Assembly (NCBI GenBank): GCA_003695265.1
Contig: RFII01000050.1
Coordinates: 1-33,842 of the forward strand
Length of the DNA stretch: 33,842 bases
From: Candidatus Woesearchaeota archaeon
GTDB taxonomy: Archaea > Nanobdellota > Nanobdellia > Woesearchaeales > J072
Reading direction: 5' to 3'
Positions within the stretch are counted from its first letter, which is position 1; every line of letters begins with the position of its first letter. The translations under genes and the position numbers were made by a program. Below are positions 1-8,910 of this stretch, piece after piece. The notes under the pieces were generated by a model. That model searched no databases and had not been told where the DNA came from. It saw nothing but the letters and a program-made list of their open reading frames with translations.

Positions 1-1278
1 ATCAAAAATCTTATAAAAACTAACAAGGAACTGCAGGAAACCTTATCAAAAATTCTTGCCAACATAAGTGGGCTGCCAAAAAAGAAGCAGGAAAAGCCCT
101 TTTTTAAGGCAGATTACCAGAAAGATCAGGCTTCTATTATTAAAAAAAGGGAACTGCAAATAACTGATTTGAACGAGGAATTAAAGCGCAGAAACAAACT
201 TATCCAGCACCTGGCAGCAAAACTTAGGCTTGCTCAGGATTACAGCGCCCAAGCCAATAAACAGCTCAATCTGCTGAATAAGAAATTGGACTCAAAAAAC
301 AGACAAATACTTCTTATGAAAAAAGAACTGGAAAAAAGGGATAAATACATTCAAAAATTGGCAGCCGAAAAAAGCGATGAAACCAAGACATTAAAAAATA
401 CACTCTTAAAAGCACAGGAAGAAATCAACTTAAAAAACACACTTATTTTTAATCTTGAAAAAGAGGTTGAAACACACAAAAATTCTTTGGAAGAATTAAA
501 GCGAAAACTGCGAAGGCTGGCAAATGAATCTTATGAAAAAGAAAAGAAAATAACTCTTCTTAAGTCTGAAAATTCTTCCTTAGCAAATGCTGTTAGGGAA
601 TTAAAGCAGAATTCTGATTTGTTGTCAGCGCAGGTTGAGTCTCTCAAGTCGGATTTGGGTATTGCCAGGCAGAAAATCGTCGCTGTAGAAACAAGAGCCC
701 GTAAAAAAGAGGCGGCCTCTAAAAAGTCTTTAGAAATGTTGAAAATGGAGTATGAGAAGTCCTTGAAAGAACTTATTAAGAGCCAGTCTCAAAAAGAAGT
801 CGCTCTAAAGTCAAAAATTAACGAGTTAAACGAGAAAATACTTAACAAGGCACTGCTTCTTAAGAAAAAACAGGAGCAAGAAAAAAAATTATTTTACACT
901 TTTAACAAAGCCTTAAGAAACCTTTTTTATTTGAACGAGTCTGAATTAAAGCCAATGCTAAAAAAAGCGCTTTCTCAACAAACACAACCAACACAAGAGC
1001 CAGACCAAAAGGAAATCACAATACACCACTCCAGCGATGATAATGATTCTTTTTTTGTTGACGAACCACAAAAATTTCATACGCCAATCCACACACCTGT
1101 AATGCATAAAACTGTCAAACAAGTTATAAATGAGGATGATCCTTTAAAACTGCTCGTTCCTATGGTAAAAACAGCCTTAGACCATGGTGATTCTGTTGAG
1201 CAGATAAAGCATTCTTTACTCAATTCCGGCTATTCTGAGAAACACATAGAAGAAGCATTAACAAAAGTCAAAAAATAA
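1..1278 (+). CDS. Coiled-coil protein, 5'-truncated by window edge; short helical C-terminal module
   Basis: Frame 1 is open from base 1 (IKNLIKTNKELQETLSKILANISG...), so the listed TTG start at 169 is an artefact. Long K/E/L heptad-like sequence, then a Q/P/D linker and DDPLKLLVPMVKTALDHGDSVEQIKHSLLNSGYSEKHIEEALTKVKK. Confidence 0.75.
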   Translation: MKNLIKTNKELQETLSKILANISGLPKKKQEKPFFKADYQKDQASIIKKRELQITDLNEELKRRNKLIQHLAAKLRLAQDYSAQANKQLNLLNKKLDSKNRQILLMKKELEKRDKYIQKLAAEKSDETKTLKNTLLKAQEEINLKNTLIFNLEKEVETHKNSLEELKRKLRRLANESYEKEKKITLLKSENSSLANAVRELKQNSDLLSAQVESLKSDLGIARQKIVAVETRARKKEAASKKSLEMLKMEYEKSLKELIKSQSQKEVALKSKINELNEKILNKALLLKKKQEQEKKLFYTFNKALRNLFYLNESELKPMLKKALSQQTQPTQEPDQKEITIHHSSDDNDSFFVDEPQKFHTPIHTPVMHKTVKQVINEDDPLKLLVPMVKTALDHGDSVEQIKHSLLNSGYSEKHIEEALTKVKK

Positions 1279-1287
1279 AAAAATAAT

Positions 1288-2256
1288 TTATCCCGCGTGT
1301 TTTACCAGCACTGGTGTTGTCACGTGGTCCTTATAATCAAACTCTGCCTTTATTGTCACAAGCTTTTTGAACTCTGAGTTTATTGGCATTGACAGCTGCT
1401 GCACACACCTAATTATTCTGTGCCCATTAAACAGCTTTACTTCTCCAGAGTCCCTTCCTGCTTCGTTCGGGCCGTCCAATCCATTGCAGTCAAGGGTTCC
1501 GCTTAATCCAGTGTCAACCTCAACATAAATTGTGTCCTCATCTTGAATGGTGTCACTACATTCAGTGCCTAATCTTGAGATTAAGCCAACATTTCTGTGC
1601 TGAAGCTCAAACGTGAAAGCTATTTTGTCATTTCCTTGTGCTGATTCTGTTAATGAGGCGACCTGTATTGGAGATCCTGAATTATAAACCGTTTTTTGCT
1701 CGTTCACAAAACACACTGGCTCAACAATCTTTGTCCCAGATGCTGTCTCTTGCGTGTCTAACAAATCATCTTTTATACATAGAAACGCTTCTGACATCAA
1801 ACCGTACTGGTAACAGATGTCTGCCCTGAAAAAGAATTGTGTTTGGCCGCTCACATTACCAGCATAATTCCATTCTCCCATGTCAACAAATGAAATCCCT
1901 CCTGGAATTACATTAAGATCAGGATCAAACTCTTGGCCTGGTATGTCCTCATTAACAATAACAGTTTGTTCTCCTGTCCTTCCAAAGTCTTCTGGGTCAA
2001 CACCGACAAGAGTTACTTTAGCTTCTCCTGCGTTAATATCCCATTCACCAACATTCTCCAAGACTACCTGGACCCCGAAGGGAAATTGTCCTTGATCAAA
2101 CACTATGCCTGGTGGTGAGCCCTCAAGAAAGCCGATGTCCAATCCCTGAGTTCCTCCAATAAATGGGTTGGTAGTATCACCTACTTGTTGCCCACCTTGG
2201 GTGCATCCAACGATTATTAATCCAAGCGCAATTAAAAGAATCAAGATCTTGTTCAT
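1288..2256 (-). CDS. Secreted lipoprotein, paralogue 1 of 4
   Basis: Signal peptide with lipobox (MNKILILLIALGLIIVGC). SD-like gaggagg upstream on the minus strand. Shares FLxxxPPxxI, NVGxxDI and CYxY motifs with the next three genes. Confidence 0.8.
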   Translation of the reverse strand: MNKILILLIALGLIIVGCTQGGQQVGDTTNPFIGGTQGLDIGFLEGSPPGIVFDQGQFPFGVQVVLENVGEWDINAGEAKVTLVGVDPEDFGRTGEQTVIVNEDIPGQEFDPDLNVIPGGISFVDMGEWNYAGNVSGQTQFFFRADICYQYGLMSEAFLCIKDDLLDTQETASGTKIVEPVCFVNEQKTVYNSGSPIQVASLTESAQGNDKIAFTFELQHRNVGLISRLGTECSDTIQDEDTIYVEVDTGLSGTLDCNGLDGPNEAGRDSGEVKLFNGHRIIRCVQQLSMPINSEFKKLVTIKAEFDYKDHVTTPVLVKHAG

Positions 2257-2370
2257 TTTCCAGCCTCCTCTTTTTTGGTCTTCATTATTTAAACAACTTT
2301 TAATTATCAGAAATGATTATGAAGTTAGCAATATATAAATTTTTTGGTTTTTTCTCCTCTAAAAAAGGTT

Positions 2371-3306
2371 TTAAACAAAAATGCTCCTAATAATTCTCAT
2401 GTTTGTGTAAATAGAATCCCTGTAGCCGTAACCAAGCCTTAACGTAAGCAAAGTCTCGTAATTTTCTCCAAAATCCAAGCATGTTTCGCAATAACAATAA
2501 ATGTACCCTTCGCCGCGTTCATCCAACCTTATTTCATCAGGCTTGCAAGTCAGAGTGTTTTCTGCGAGGCGTGCCTCTTCAAGAGACAACTTGTTGTATT
2601 CATCTCTTAAAAGGTCTGTGTGGCAGTTAGTAATCCCTCCAGGACCACTACCTTTGTAAAACACTTCTCCTCCACCAAGATTCTTAAAAAATATTTTGAA
2701 TTGCACTCTCTGGCCTATGATGTTCTCTTCAATCCTGGTAATTGCTACAGGCGCTCCTTGGCCGCCTGCCAAGGAAAGGTCATGCACCTCACAAACCTTG
2801 TCCTGTATTGTGTTCGTGTAATCAGTGTCAATGCACACCTTTGGAGTGGCATAAGTCTCATAATAATAGCATGCTGTTACCTTAAACGTTTGGTCAAAAT
2901 AAGGAACCTCTTGCGGAATTTCAACACGGTCCTCCCTGAACGAAACAGTTCCATAAATATCGCCGTAAGGGTTGAACTCGCTTATTCCTGGAGCCTCAAA
3001 AGTCCTGGTGTTGTCATAAGAAAGGTGGGGAAAGTACCTGTCGTCAAATCCTGTAAGGTAAAAATACCCTTGTCCATTTGTTATGTCATATGTTCCTTTG
3101 TTTGAGAACTCAACCATTATGTCCACTGGATCTCCATTATATATCTCTGCCGGCGGCGTGTTTGGAAGAAACCTCATGACAATTCCCAAGTTTCCTCTCG
3201 CGTAGTCAACAGCATAATCACGCCGAGACCCGAACCCACCCCAATAAGTACAACCAACTAAGAAAATGAAAATAAAAACCAATGAAAATTTCACTATTTT
3301 ATACAT
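2371..3306 (-). CDS. Secreted lipoprotein, paralogue 2 of 4
   Basis: Lipobox FIFLVGC; RFLPNTPPAEIYNG; CYYYETYATPKVCIDTD; GGQGAPVAITRIEE; FFKNLGGGEV. Confidence 0.8.
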   Translation of the reverse strand: MYKIVKFSLVFIFIFLVGCTYWGGFGSRRDYAVDYARGNLGIVMRFLPNTPPAEIYNGDPVDIMVEFSNKGTYDITNGQGYFYLTGFDDRYFPHLSYDNTRTFEAPGISEFNPYGDIYGTVSFREDRVEIPQEVPYFDQTFKVTACYYYETYATPKVCIDTDYTNTIQDKVCEVHDLSLAGGQGAPVAITRIEENIIGQRVQFKIFFKNLGGGEVFYKGSGPGGITNCHTDLLRDEYNKLSLEEARLAENTLTCKPDEIRLDERGEGYIYCYCETCLDFGENYETLLTLRLGYGYRDSIYTNMRIIRSIFV

Positions 3307-3344
3307 GGAACCACCAACCTGTTTTGAGCTATATAAAATTTTCG

Positions 3345-4313
3345 CTAACTTTCAAGGCTCCTAACAATCTCAACCTTTTTTTGGATTGAGTTGCTGTAAC
3401 CGTACTCAAGCACGATTCTAAGCACTGATTCATGCGCGTCTTTCTCTTTTGGCACGCTGTAAGTGCAGACAAACACTGCTTCATCATTGTACAGCCTTAT
3501 CCTTGGAACCATCAAAACATCATCAACAGGTTTGCAAGTGTCAGTTATTTCAAAGTCAGACACAAAAACCTTTGGGTAAACCCATCCTTTATTGTTCCAC
3601 AAATCTTCGCTTGTGTATTTTGAGGCAAGGCAGGGCATGTCGTACTTGCCAATGTCAAACACTTCCCCATCACCTTCATTTTCTATTTTTATTTCAAAAG
3701 TAACATCAACTATCGAAGGATCTTGAGTCTCTGTTACATATTCATTTACATAAGTGACAGCAATCGGAGCTCCTTGTCCTTTGCTGATTTTTTTATCTGA
3801 AATGTAACATGTCTGGTCTGTTTTTACCCCTCCAGCTGGTATTGTGTCTATGCAAACAGGTATATTGGCAACAGTGTAATAAGGATAGCAGGCAACCACT
3901 TTTATTGGCACATCATAAAAGTTTGTCTCGCTATCAGGAAACCTTATGTTATAAGTTTCATATTCTTTGTATTCATAGCCTCCATTCAAATTTATTTCAC
4001 TTCTGCCTTCTAAAGAAAACCTGTTTTCTTCGCTTCCCTCAACGTACAAGCCCTGAACCAGCTTAGTGTCAAACCCTTGAATGCTTATTAAGCCGTCAAC
4101 AACATCACTAGTTCCTCTGTTTCTTATTTCCAGGCCTACGTGCAGGCCTGAGTGCTGCCACACCTTGTCAGGTGGAAGGTTGTCAGCAAAGCTTAAAACA
4201 ACACCCTCTTTTCCGCTAGCGTCAAAAGTGTAACTGTTTGAGGGCTGAAAGCTAACCAGGCAGCCGCTTAGCGCGGCCAGCAAAAAAATGTGAAGCACAT
4301 GGATTAATCTCAT
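3345..4313 (-). CDS. Secreted lipoprotein, paralogue 3 of 4
   Basis: Lipobox LLAALSGC; NLPPDKVW; CYPYYTVANIPVCIDT; KGQGAPIAVTYVNE; IENEGDGEVF. Confidence 0.8.
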   Translation of the reverse strand: MRLIHVLHIFLLAALSGCLVSFQPSNSYTFDASGKEGVVLSFADNLPPDKVWQHSGLHVGLEIRNRGTSDVVDGLISIQGFDTKLVQGLYVEGSEENRFSLEGRSEINLNGGYEYKEYETYNIRFPDSETNFYDVPIKVVACYPYYTVANIPVCIDTIPAGGVKTDQTCYISDKKISKGQGAPIAVTYVNEYVTETQDPSIVDVTFEIKIENEGDGEVFDIGKYDMPCLASKYTSEDLWNNKGWVYPKVFVSDFEITDTCKPVDDVLMVPRIRLYNDEAVFVCTYSVPKEKDAHESVLRIVLEYGYSNSIQKKVEIVRSLES

Positions 4314-4314
4314 A

Positions 4315-5268
4315 TTACCTTTCCTTCACTTTTATTACATTATACTTTGTAACAACATAACCATACTTTAAGTTTATGTTTAAGGGCGTTACGTACTCTG
4401 AATTGGGCGTTTCTAGTTCTCCTGTGCAAACAACATAATTCAACTCGTTTTTGTCAGTCATAATAATTTCACCCTCATTGCTGTCTGCCCCGCATTTTAA
4501 GTCAACGTCATGCAATTGGGCAGTCACCTTAACAACTTCCAAATCATCATACGTGAACTTGTCGCTGCCGCAAATATCCCAGAGTACAGCGGTGTTTTTT
4601 GTGATTTGCCCGTCACCGACGTTTTTCACAAATATTTTGTACTGGACATTCATCTTATTGTCGCTCACTATCGCAGAAGGCTCCACCCTGCTCACAACAA
4701 CAGGCGCTCCCTGCTCCTTAAGGTCAATGTTTTCAGCCTTGCAAACCTTGTTTTCTTTTATGTTGTAAGGGTCTGGGTCAACGCAAACATCAGGATCAGC
4801 GTTTGTTTCGTAAGTGTAGCACAGTTCTGTTTGAATAAGGCATTCATCATCTCGCTTGTCAGCATGCAGCGTTAAATCACCAATCCAAAACCCTCCGCCT
4901 GGCTGAAACCTCGAAACGCCTTTTATTTCAATGTTATTTATAGTAGCTGCGTGGTGCGTTCCCGCAAGGTCAGAAAAGCTCACTGCCTTGCAACTCGAAA
5001 CAGCTATTGTCGCATCATTAACATCAGTAACGCCGAGGTTCCTGACTTCCATAGCAACCTTAAAATTAGTATCCTCCCAGACCTCTGGAGGTGGGGCATT
5101 TTTCAATAGTTTCATCACTAATCCTTGACCGCCCACGTTTAAGTCTAGGAAATCAATTTCTTTCCCTGTCTTTTGTCTGATTCCACAACTGCTGAGAATC
5201 ATAACTGCAAAAATCAAGATTACAGCAAACATTATTTTTTTCACTTTAAGTTGCGGCCTCATTGTCAA
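4315..5268 (-). CDS. Secreted lipoprotein, paralogue 4 of 4
   Basis: Lipobox VMILSSC; KNAPPPEVWED; CYTYETNADPDVCVDPD; EQGAPVVVSRVE; VKNVGDGQI. Start overlaps the end of the upstream gene by 23 nt. Confidence 0.8.
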   Translation of the reverse strand: MTMRPQLKVKKIMFAVILIFAVMILSSCGIRQKTGKEIDFLDLNVGGQGLVMKLLKNAPPPEVWEDTNFKVAMEVRNLGVTDVNDATIAVSSCKAVSFSDLAGTHHAATINNIEIKGVSRFQPGGGFWIGDLTLHADKRDDECLIQTELCYTYETNADPDVCVDPDPYNIKENKVCKAENIDLKEQGAPVVVSRVEPSAIVSDNKMNVQYKIFVKNVGDGQITKNTAVLWDICGSDKFTYDDLEVVKVTAQLHDVDLKCGADSNEGEIIMTDKNELNYVVCTGELETPNSEYVTPLNINLKYGYVVTKYNVIKVKER

Positions 5269-7039
5269 TTATTTCAAAGCTCTGCTGCTTTTCAATTATG
5301 TAATTATAGCTCATCTCTGAGCTTATTACCAAGTCAACAGGGTTGTTTGTTTCGTCAAACAGCCCGCGCGTGTCAAGCTCCAATGGTATGTACGTGTAAG
5401 CGAGCTTTCCTTTCTTCTCAAACTCCTTTATTACTCTGTTAAACTCTGCTTTTGCATCTGTTGTCATACAACACCTTTTTCCTGTGCAGTCAATCGTCGC
5501 GTCCCCACTCTTTTTTGAAATGAAGTCAGGAAGCTCTAAGCACAGTTCAGTGACCTCATCGATTTTTCCCTCGCCGTTATTCACCAAAGCAACTCTTAAG
5601 GGAAGCTCTATTGTTTTATCATCAGGCACAGGAACAGGCGATTCCCTTTTTGTTGTCAGGTCAATCATTACAATGTTTGGGTCCATGGCAGCAGGCACAA
5701 CAACATTATTGTATGGGAAAGGCTCTTGAGAATAAAGGTCCGGCGTTCCTTCCCTTATAAAATACGTTTTAACGCTTGAAGTTGACCTCTGACCAAATTT
5801 AATCCATCCTGTCAAATAATAATTCCCTTTTGTTAATTCCAAAGGCGCTGACTTGCAAAGAGATATTGTTTTTGAGGTTCCTGCCCTGTACTCTTTAGAA
5901 ACGTGAAATTCGTTCGGCACAGGATCACTCGTACCAGTAAAATTACTGGTTGCGTTGCTGAACCTGCAATGTATTTCTCCATCAATATCAAGCTCGTCAT
6001 TCCCCCTTATTACCTCCACTTCCATGCTTAAGCCAGTCTCTTTAACATAATTTGAAGTGTAAGAACCATAAACCTCATCCAAATTAAGCTTGACTTCAGT
6101 TGGGATTTTCTCTGTTTCTTTGCCCCCTATAACAACAACTTCTTCCTGCTCCCCTGTCGTGATTTGATCATACTCTGTGCAGTCCTGCTGCGGCCCTATG
6201 CATTTCAGGTAAGCTGCCTGTAATCTTCCTAAATTAAGCAGACCTTCACCAATAGCTGACGCTTTTTCTTTTACACCCACAATTCTGTTATTAACAATTT
6301 CGTACTGTTCCGGAGCAACTATCATCCTTATGTCATACCCCCACGCTCCAAAATCGTTTTGGTCTAGGAAGAAAGCAAGCCAAAACAACAACAGCAAAAA
6401 CCACATTCTAGCATTAAAGCTTGTCGGCTCATAAGTTGAGCCTGCAAGCAACCCTATGTAGCTCCACCAAGGCCACAGCGGCTTGAAGAAAATCCATTTG
6501 ACGAAAGGAACAGTATGCAAGTACGGTCCCAACAGCTTCGGCATAAAAACTTCGAGTGAAATTCCGAGAAGAGCCCATATAAGACCGTCATGCCTGAACC
6601 TGAAAACAACACCCCACAAGACGCAAGCATATATTATGTCAACAACAATTGTTGCTGTAGTAACGCTGTAAGCCGGCATGCCGACAGACCTTGGAAGCAT
6701 GGAATCAATAACATAATTGTTCAGCAAGCCAAGGATTACGAACCAGTCGAACATGCTTCCGGGCAGAAACCCGCCAAGAAACCCTGCTGCGCCGCCCAAA
6801 GCCCATTTTGCAGTTCCTTTAACAACTGCACCTCCCATTCCGGCGGCCCTTTCAATTCCTCTTCCTGCTTTCTTCACCGCTTGCTTTGCCTGGGCAGCAG
6901 CCGCTTTTGCCCTTTCCTTCGCTGCTTCTTCCTGTTCTTCTGCTGTTTCCTCCTGCTCCTCTGCCAATTCTTCTTCTTTTTCTGCTGCTTTTATCTCCTC
7001 TTTAAGCTTCTTCTCTGTTAACTCATCAACATCAGCCAT
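5246..7039 (-). CDS. Polytopic membrane protein: charged Ala/Glu/Lys N-terminal helix, several TM segments, extracytoplasmic C-terminal domain
   Basis: N-terminus MADVDELTEKKLKEEIKAAEKEEELAEEQEE...; hydrophobic stretches (MFDWFVILGLLNNYVI, TIVVDIIYACVLWGVVF, GLIWALLGISLEVF, MWFLLLLFWLAFFL); C-terminal ...LRVALVNNGEGKIDEVTELCLELP... resembling the lipoprotein motifs. Confidence 0.8.
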   Translation of the reverse strand: MADVDELTEKKLKEEIKAAEKEEELAEEQEETAEEQEEAAKERAKAAAAQAKQAVKKAGRGIERAAGMGGAVVKGTAKWALGGAAGFLGGFLPGSMFDWFVILGLLNNYVIDSMLPRSVGMPAYSVTTATIVVDIIYACVLWGVVFRFRHDGLIWALLGISLEVFMPKLLGPYLHTVPFVKWIFFKPLWPWWSYIGLLAGSTYEPTSFNARMWFLLLLFWLAFFLDQNDFGAWGYDIRMIVAPEQYEIVNNRIVGVKEKASAIGEGLLNLGRLQAAYLKCIGPQQDCTEYDQITTGEQEEVVVIGGKETEKIPTEVKLNLDEVYGSYTSNYVKETGLSMEVEVIRGNDELDIDGEIHCRFSNATSNFTGTSDPVPNEFHVSKEYRAGTSKTISLCKSAPLELTKGNYYLTGWIKFGQRSTSSVKTYFIREGTPDLYSQEPFPYNNVVVPAAMDPNIVMIDLTTKRESPVPVPDDKTIELPLRVALVNNGEGKIDEVTELCLELPDFISKKSGDATIDCTGKRCCMTTDAKAEFNRVIKEFEKKGKLAYTYIPLELDTRGLFDETNNPVDLVISSEMSYNYIIEKQQSFEIIDNEAAT

Positions 7040-7098
7040 TTTTGTTTAGAACAACAGAAATTTCTTCTATTCACCTCTTTTTCTGTTGAAAATCTTGA

Positions 7099-8793
7099 TT
7101 AGGTTTCAACTAGCTCTACGCGCAGCTCAACAATGTCAAGCGACTTGCTTAGCGGCACTATTGTTATTCCGTTGCTTCCGGGCTCAACATAATTCCCTAT
7201 GCTTCGGTAAAACTCCGGCTGCCTGGTGTTGAATGAGAATGTGTGGCCATTAACAAAAACTTCCCCCTGCTTCATTTCAAGATCGTCAATGAACCTCAAC
7301 GTAAGAATAACATCGTAAGCGTCGCTTAACACGAAATCATAAAACTCAACGGACTGCGGCCTTTGCCTTGGAGGGCAATCAGGATTATCACCGTCGCTGT
7401 TCTCATAACCTGCCGGGCAGTCGTCACATTCCGACGTGCTTATTCCAGCCTCGCAAATGCTTCTCACACCTGTTGTTGGGAAATCATCACACCACCAGTA
7501 CGAGCCGTTCTCTTCTTCAAAACAGCAGTCTTTATCATAATAAATTGAGCAATCATCAGGGCACTCACCATCAGTGTCATCACCACATTCTCCTTCGCAA
7601 GCCTGAGGCGGATCGCCGTTCTTTTCTTCATATCCTGAAGTGCACCTGCCGCAGTTTTCTGATGACACATAAGACACACACCTGTCATCCTGATTGTCTG
7701 TTTCCAAGTCGCACCAGTAATTGTTGTTTATGAAGCAGCAGTCCTTATCCTCATCCTCATCACAACCGCTGGGACAGTACCCATCAATCACACCACAAAC
7801 ACCCTCTTCAAAAAACTCATCAATAGCACCTTCAAAAAACACGTCCGGCAATTCAAAAAAATAGCTTGGATAAACGCTTTCTTTCAAAAAACTCGTTACC
7901 ATTATCTGATCAATTATTATATTTCCTTTGTTTGTGCTGAACTTTACTTCGTTGTTTCCCTCAAACAACGTTTCTGGGCTTATTTCTATTGGGTTGTTCA
8001 TGCTTTTGCATGCGGGAACGCCCCTAAAAACGCGCTCATTGTTTATAATAATTGATAATGTGCCAACTTTGCTTTGATCGCAGTCTGCGTAAAACACCAT
8101 TTCTGCAGCTTCCAAATTCTCTTTTTCGCTTTCACCAAGGACAAACCTGCTTGAAGCAACTCTTCCAGAAATGTCTGAAACATCAGCTGTTATTTTCACG
8201 TTTTCAAGAAGCATCTCATTTGATTTCCAAAACGCGAATCCTGTCGGAGACACAAGAAATTCCAGCACGTTATTTTGTTGAAGAGCATCTTTAGCCAAAG
8301 GTATTGGGTTTGGAGAGTCAGAAATGTATGAATTAAATATTTCTTTTCCATTTAAAAGAATTATTAACCTTCCATTATGAACGCTTGAAGCAAATGATAA
8401 CAGCACGTTTTCTGTGTTTTCAAAATCATTTATTGGAAATTCCAGAGACTTGAACTGCTTGCCAAAAACGCTGTTTTTTACGTAAATATTGCTGACTTCC
8501 TTTATTATTTTTGAGCTTGTTACTGTCTGCAATGACACGCTCGGCAGCGGGTGTGGTATTTCTCCTGTCTGGATGTTTTCTAATCTTCCAGGGCTTTCAA
8601 GCAGTAAAACCTCATTAAAATCAGACGGAATCCTTCCTCCATTGTCTTCACCAGGAACATTTGGAGTTCTTCCTTCAAGAAGCTCTTCCCTTTCTTTTGG
8701 TGGAAGAAAAAGAATGTACAACACAACAAGTATTCCAATAATAATTATTAATGATGCAGCCCCTGAAGCCCTTTCCTGTGCCTTTCTGCGCAT
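7099..8793 (-). CDS. Membrane-anchored ectodomain protein (N-terminal TM) with two Cys-rich modules
   Basis: MRRKAQERASGAASLIIIIGILVVLYILFLPPKE (positive residues then TM), beta-rich ectodomain, tandem Cys-rich repeats. SD-like gaggtg upstream on the minus strand. Confidence 0.8.
   Translation of the reverse strand: MRRKAQERASGAASLIIIIGILVVLYILFLPPKEREELLEGRTPNVPGEDNGGRIPSDFNEVLLLESPGRLENIQTGEIPHPLPSVSLQTVTSSKIIKEVSNIYVKNSVFGKQFKSLEFPINDFENTENVLLSFASSVHNGRLIILLNGKEIFNSYISDSPNPIPLAKDALQQNNVLEFLVSPTGFAFWKSNEMLLENVKITADVSDISGRVASSRFVLGESEKENLEAAEMVFYADCDQSKVGTLSIIINNERVFRGVPACKSMNNPIEISPETLFEGNNEVKFSTNKGNIIIDQIMVTSFLKESVYPSYFFELPDVFFEGAIDEFFEEGVCGVIDGYCPSGCDEDEDKDCCFINNNYWCDLETDNQDDRCVSYVSSENCGRCTSGYEEKNGDPPQACEGECGDDTDGECPDDCSIYYDKDCCFEEENGSYWWCDDFPTTGVRSICEAGISTSECDDCPAGYENSDGDNPDCPPRQRPQSVEFYDFVLSDAYDVILTLRFIDDLEMKQGEVFVNGHTFSFNTRQPEFYRSIGNYVEPGSNGITIVPLSKSLDIVELRVELVET
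7375..7797 (-). repeat. Two tandem Cys-rich protein modules of about 70 codons inside the 564-aa protein
   Basis: Unit 1 CGVIDGYCPSGCDEDEDKDCCFINNNYWCD...CGRCTSGYEEKNGDPPQAC; unit 2 CGDDTDGECPDDCSIYYDKDCCFEEENGSYWWCD...CDDCPAGYENSDGDNPDC. First Cys codons lie at about 7797 and 7587, 70 codons apart. Confidence 0.85.
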
Positions 8794-8910
8794 ATAAATT
8801 ACACCTCTATTTTTAGGCGTTTGACATAGCTTTGATTTTCAAAAATTATATATATAGAGCACTATTTAAATGTTTTGCTAATAATAGAGAATTAAAATGA
8901 AAAATCAAAA

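Noticed and set aside
2620-3105. 161-aa plus-strand ORF opposite lipoprotein 2
   Set aside because: The minus-strand gene has signal peptide and paralogues; this ORF shows no family features.
6590-7049. Plus-strand ORFs of 143 and 110 aa opposite the polytopic membrane protein
   Set aside because: Cys/Phe- or Ala/Ser-biased antisense of the Glu/Lys/Ala-rich N-terminus; overlapping each other in different frames.
7375-7797. Cys-rich repeats considered as a DNA-level tandem repeat or CRISPR-like array
   Set aside because: Similarity is at protein level with 70-codon spacing; nucleotide identity is only partial and there are only two units.
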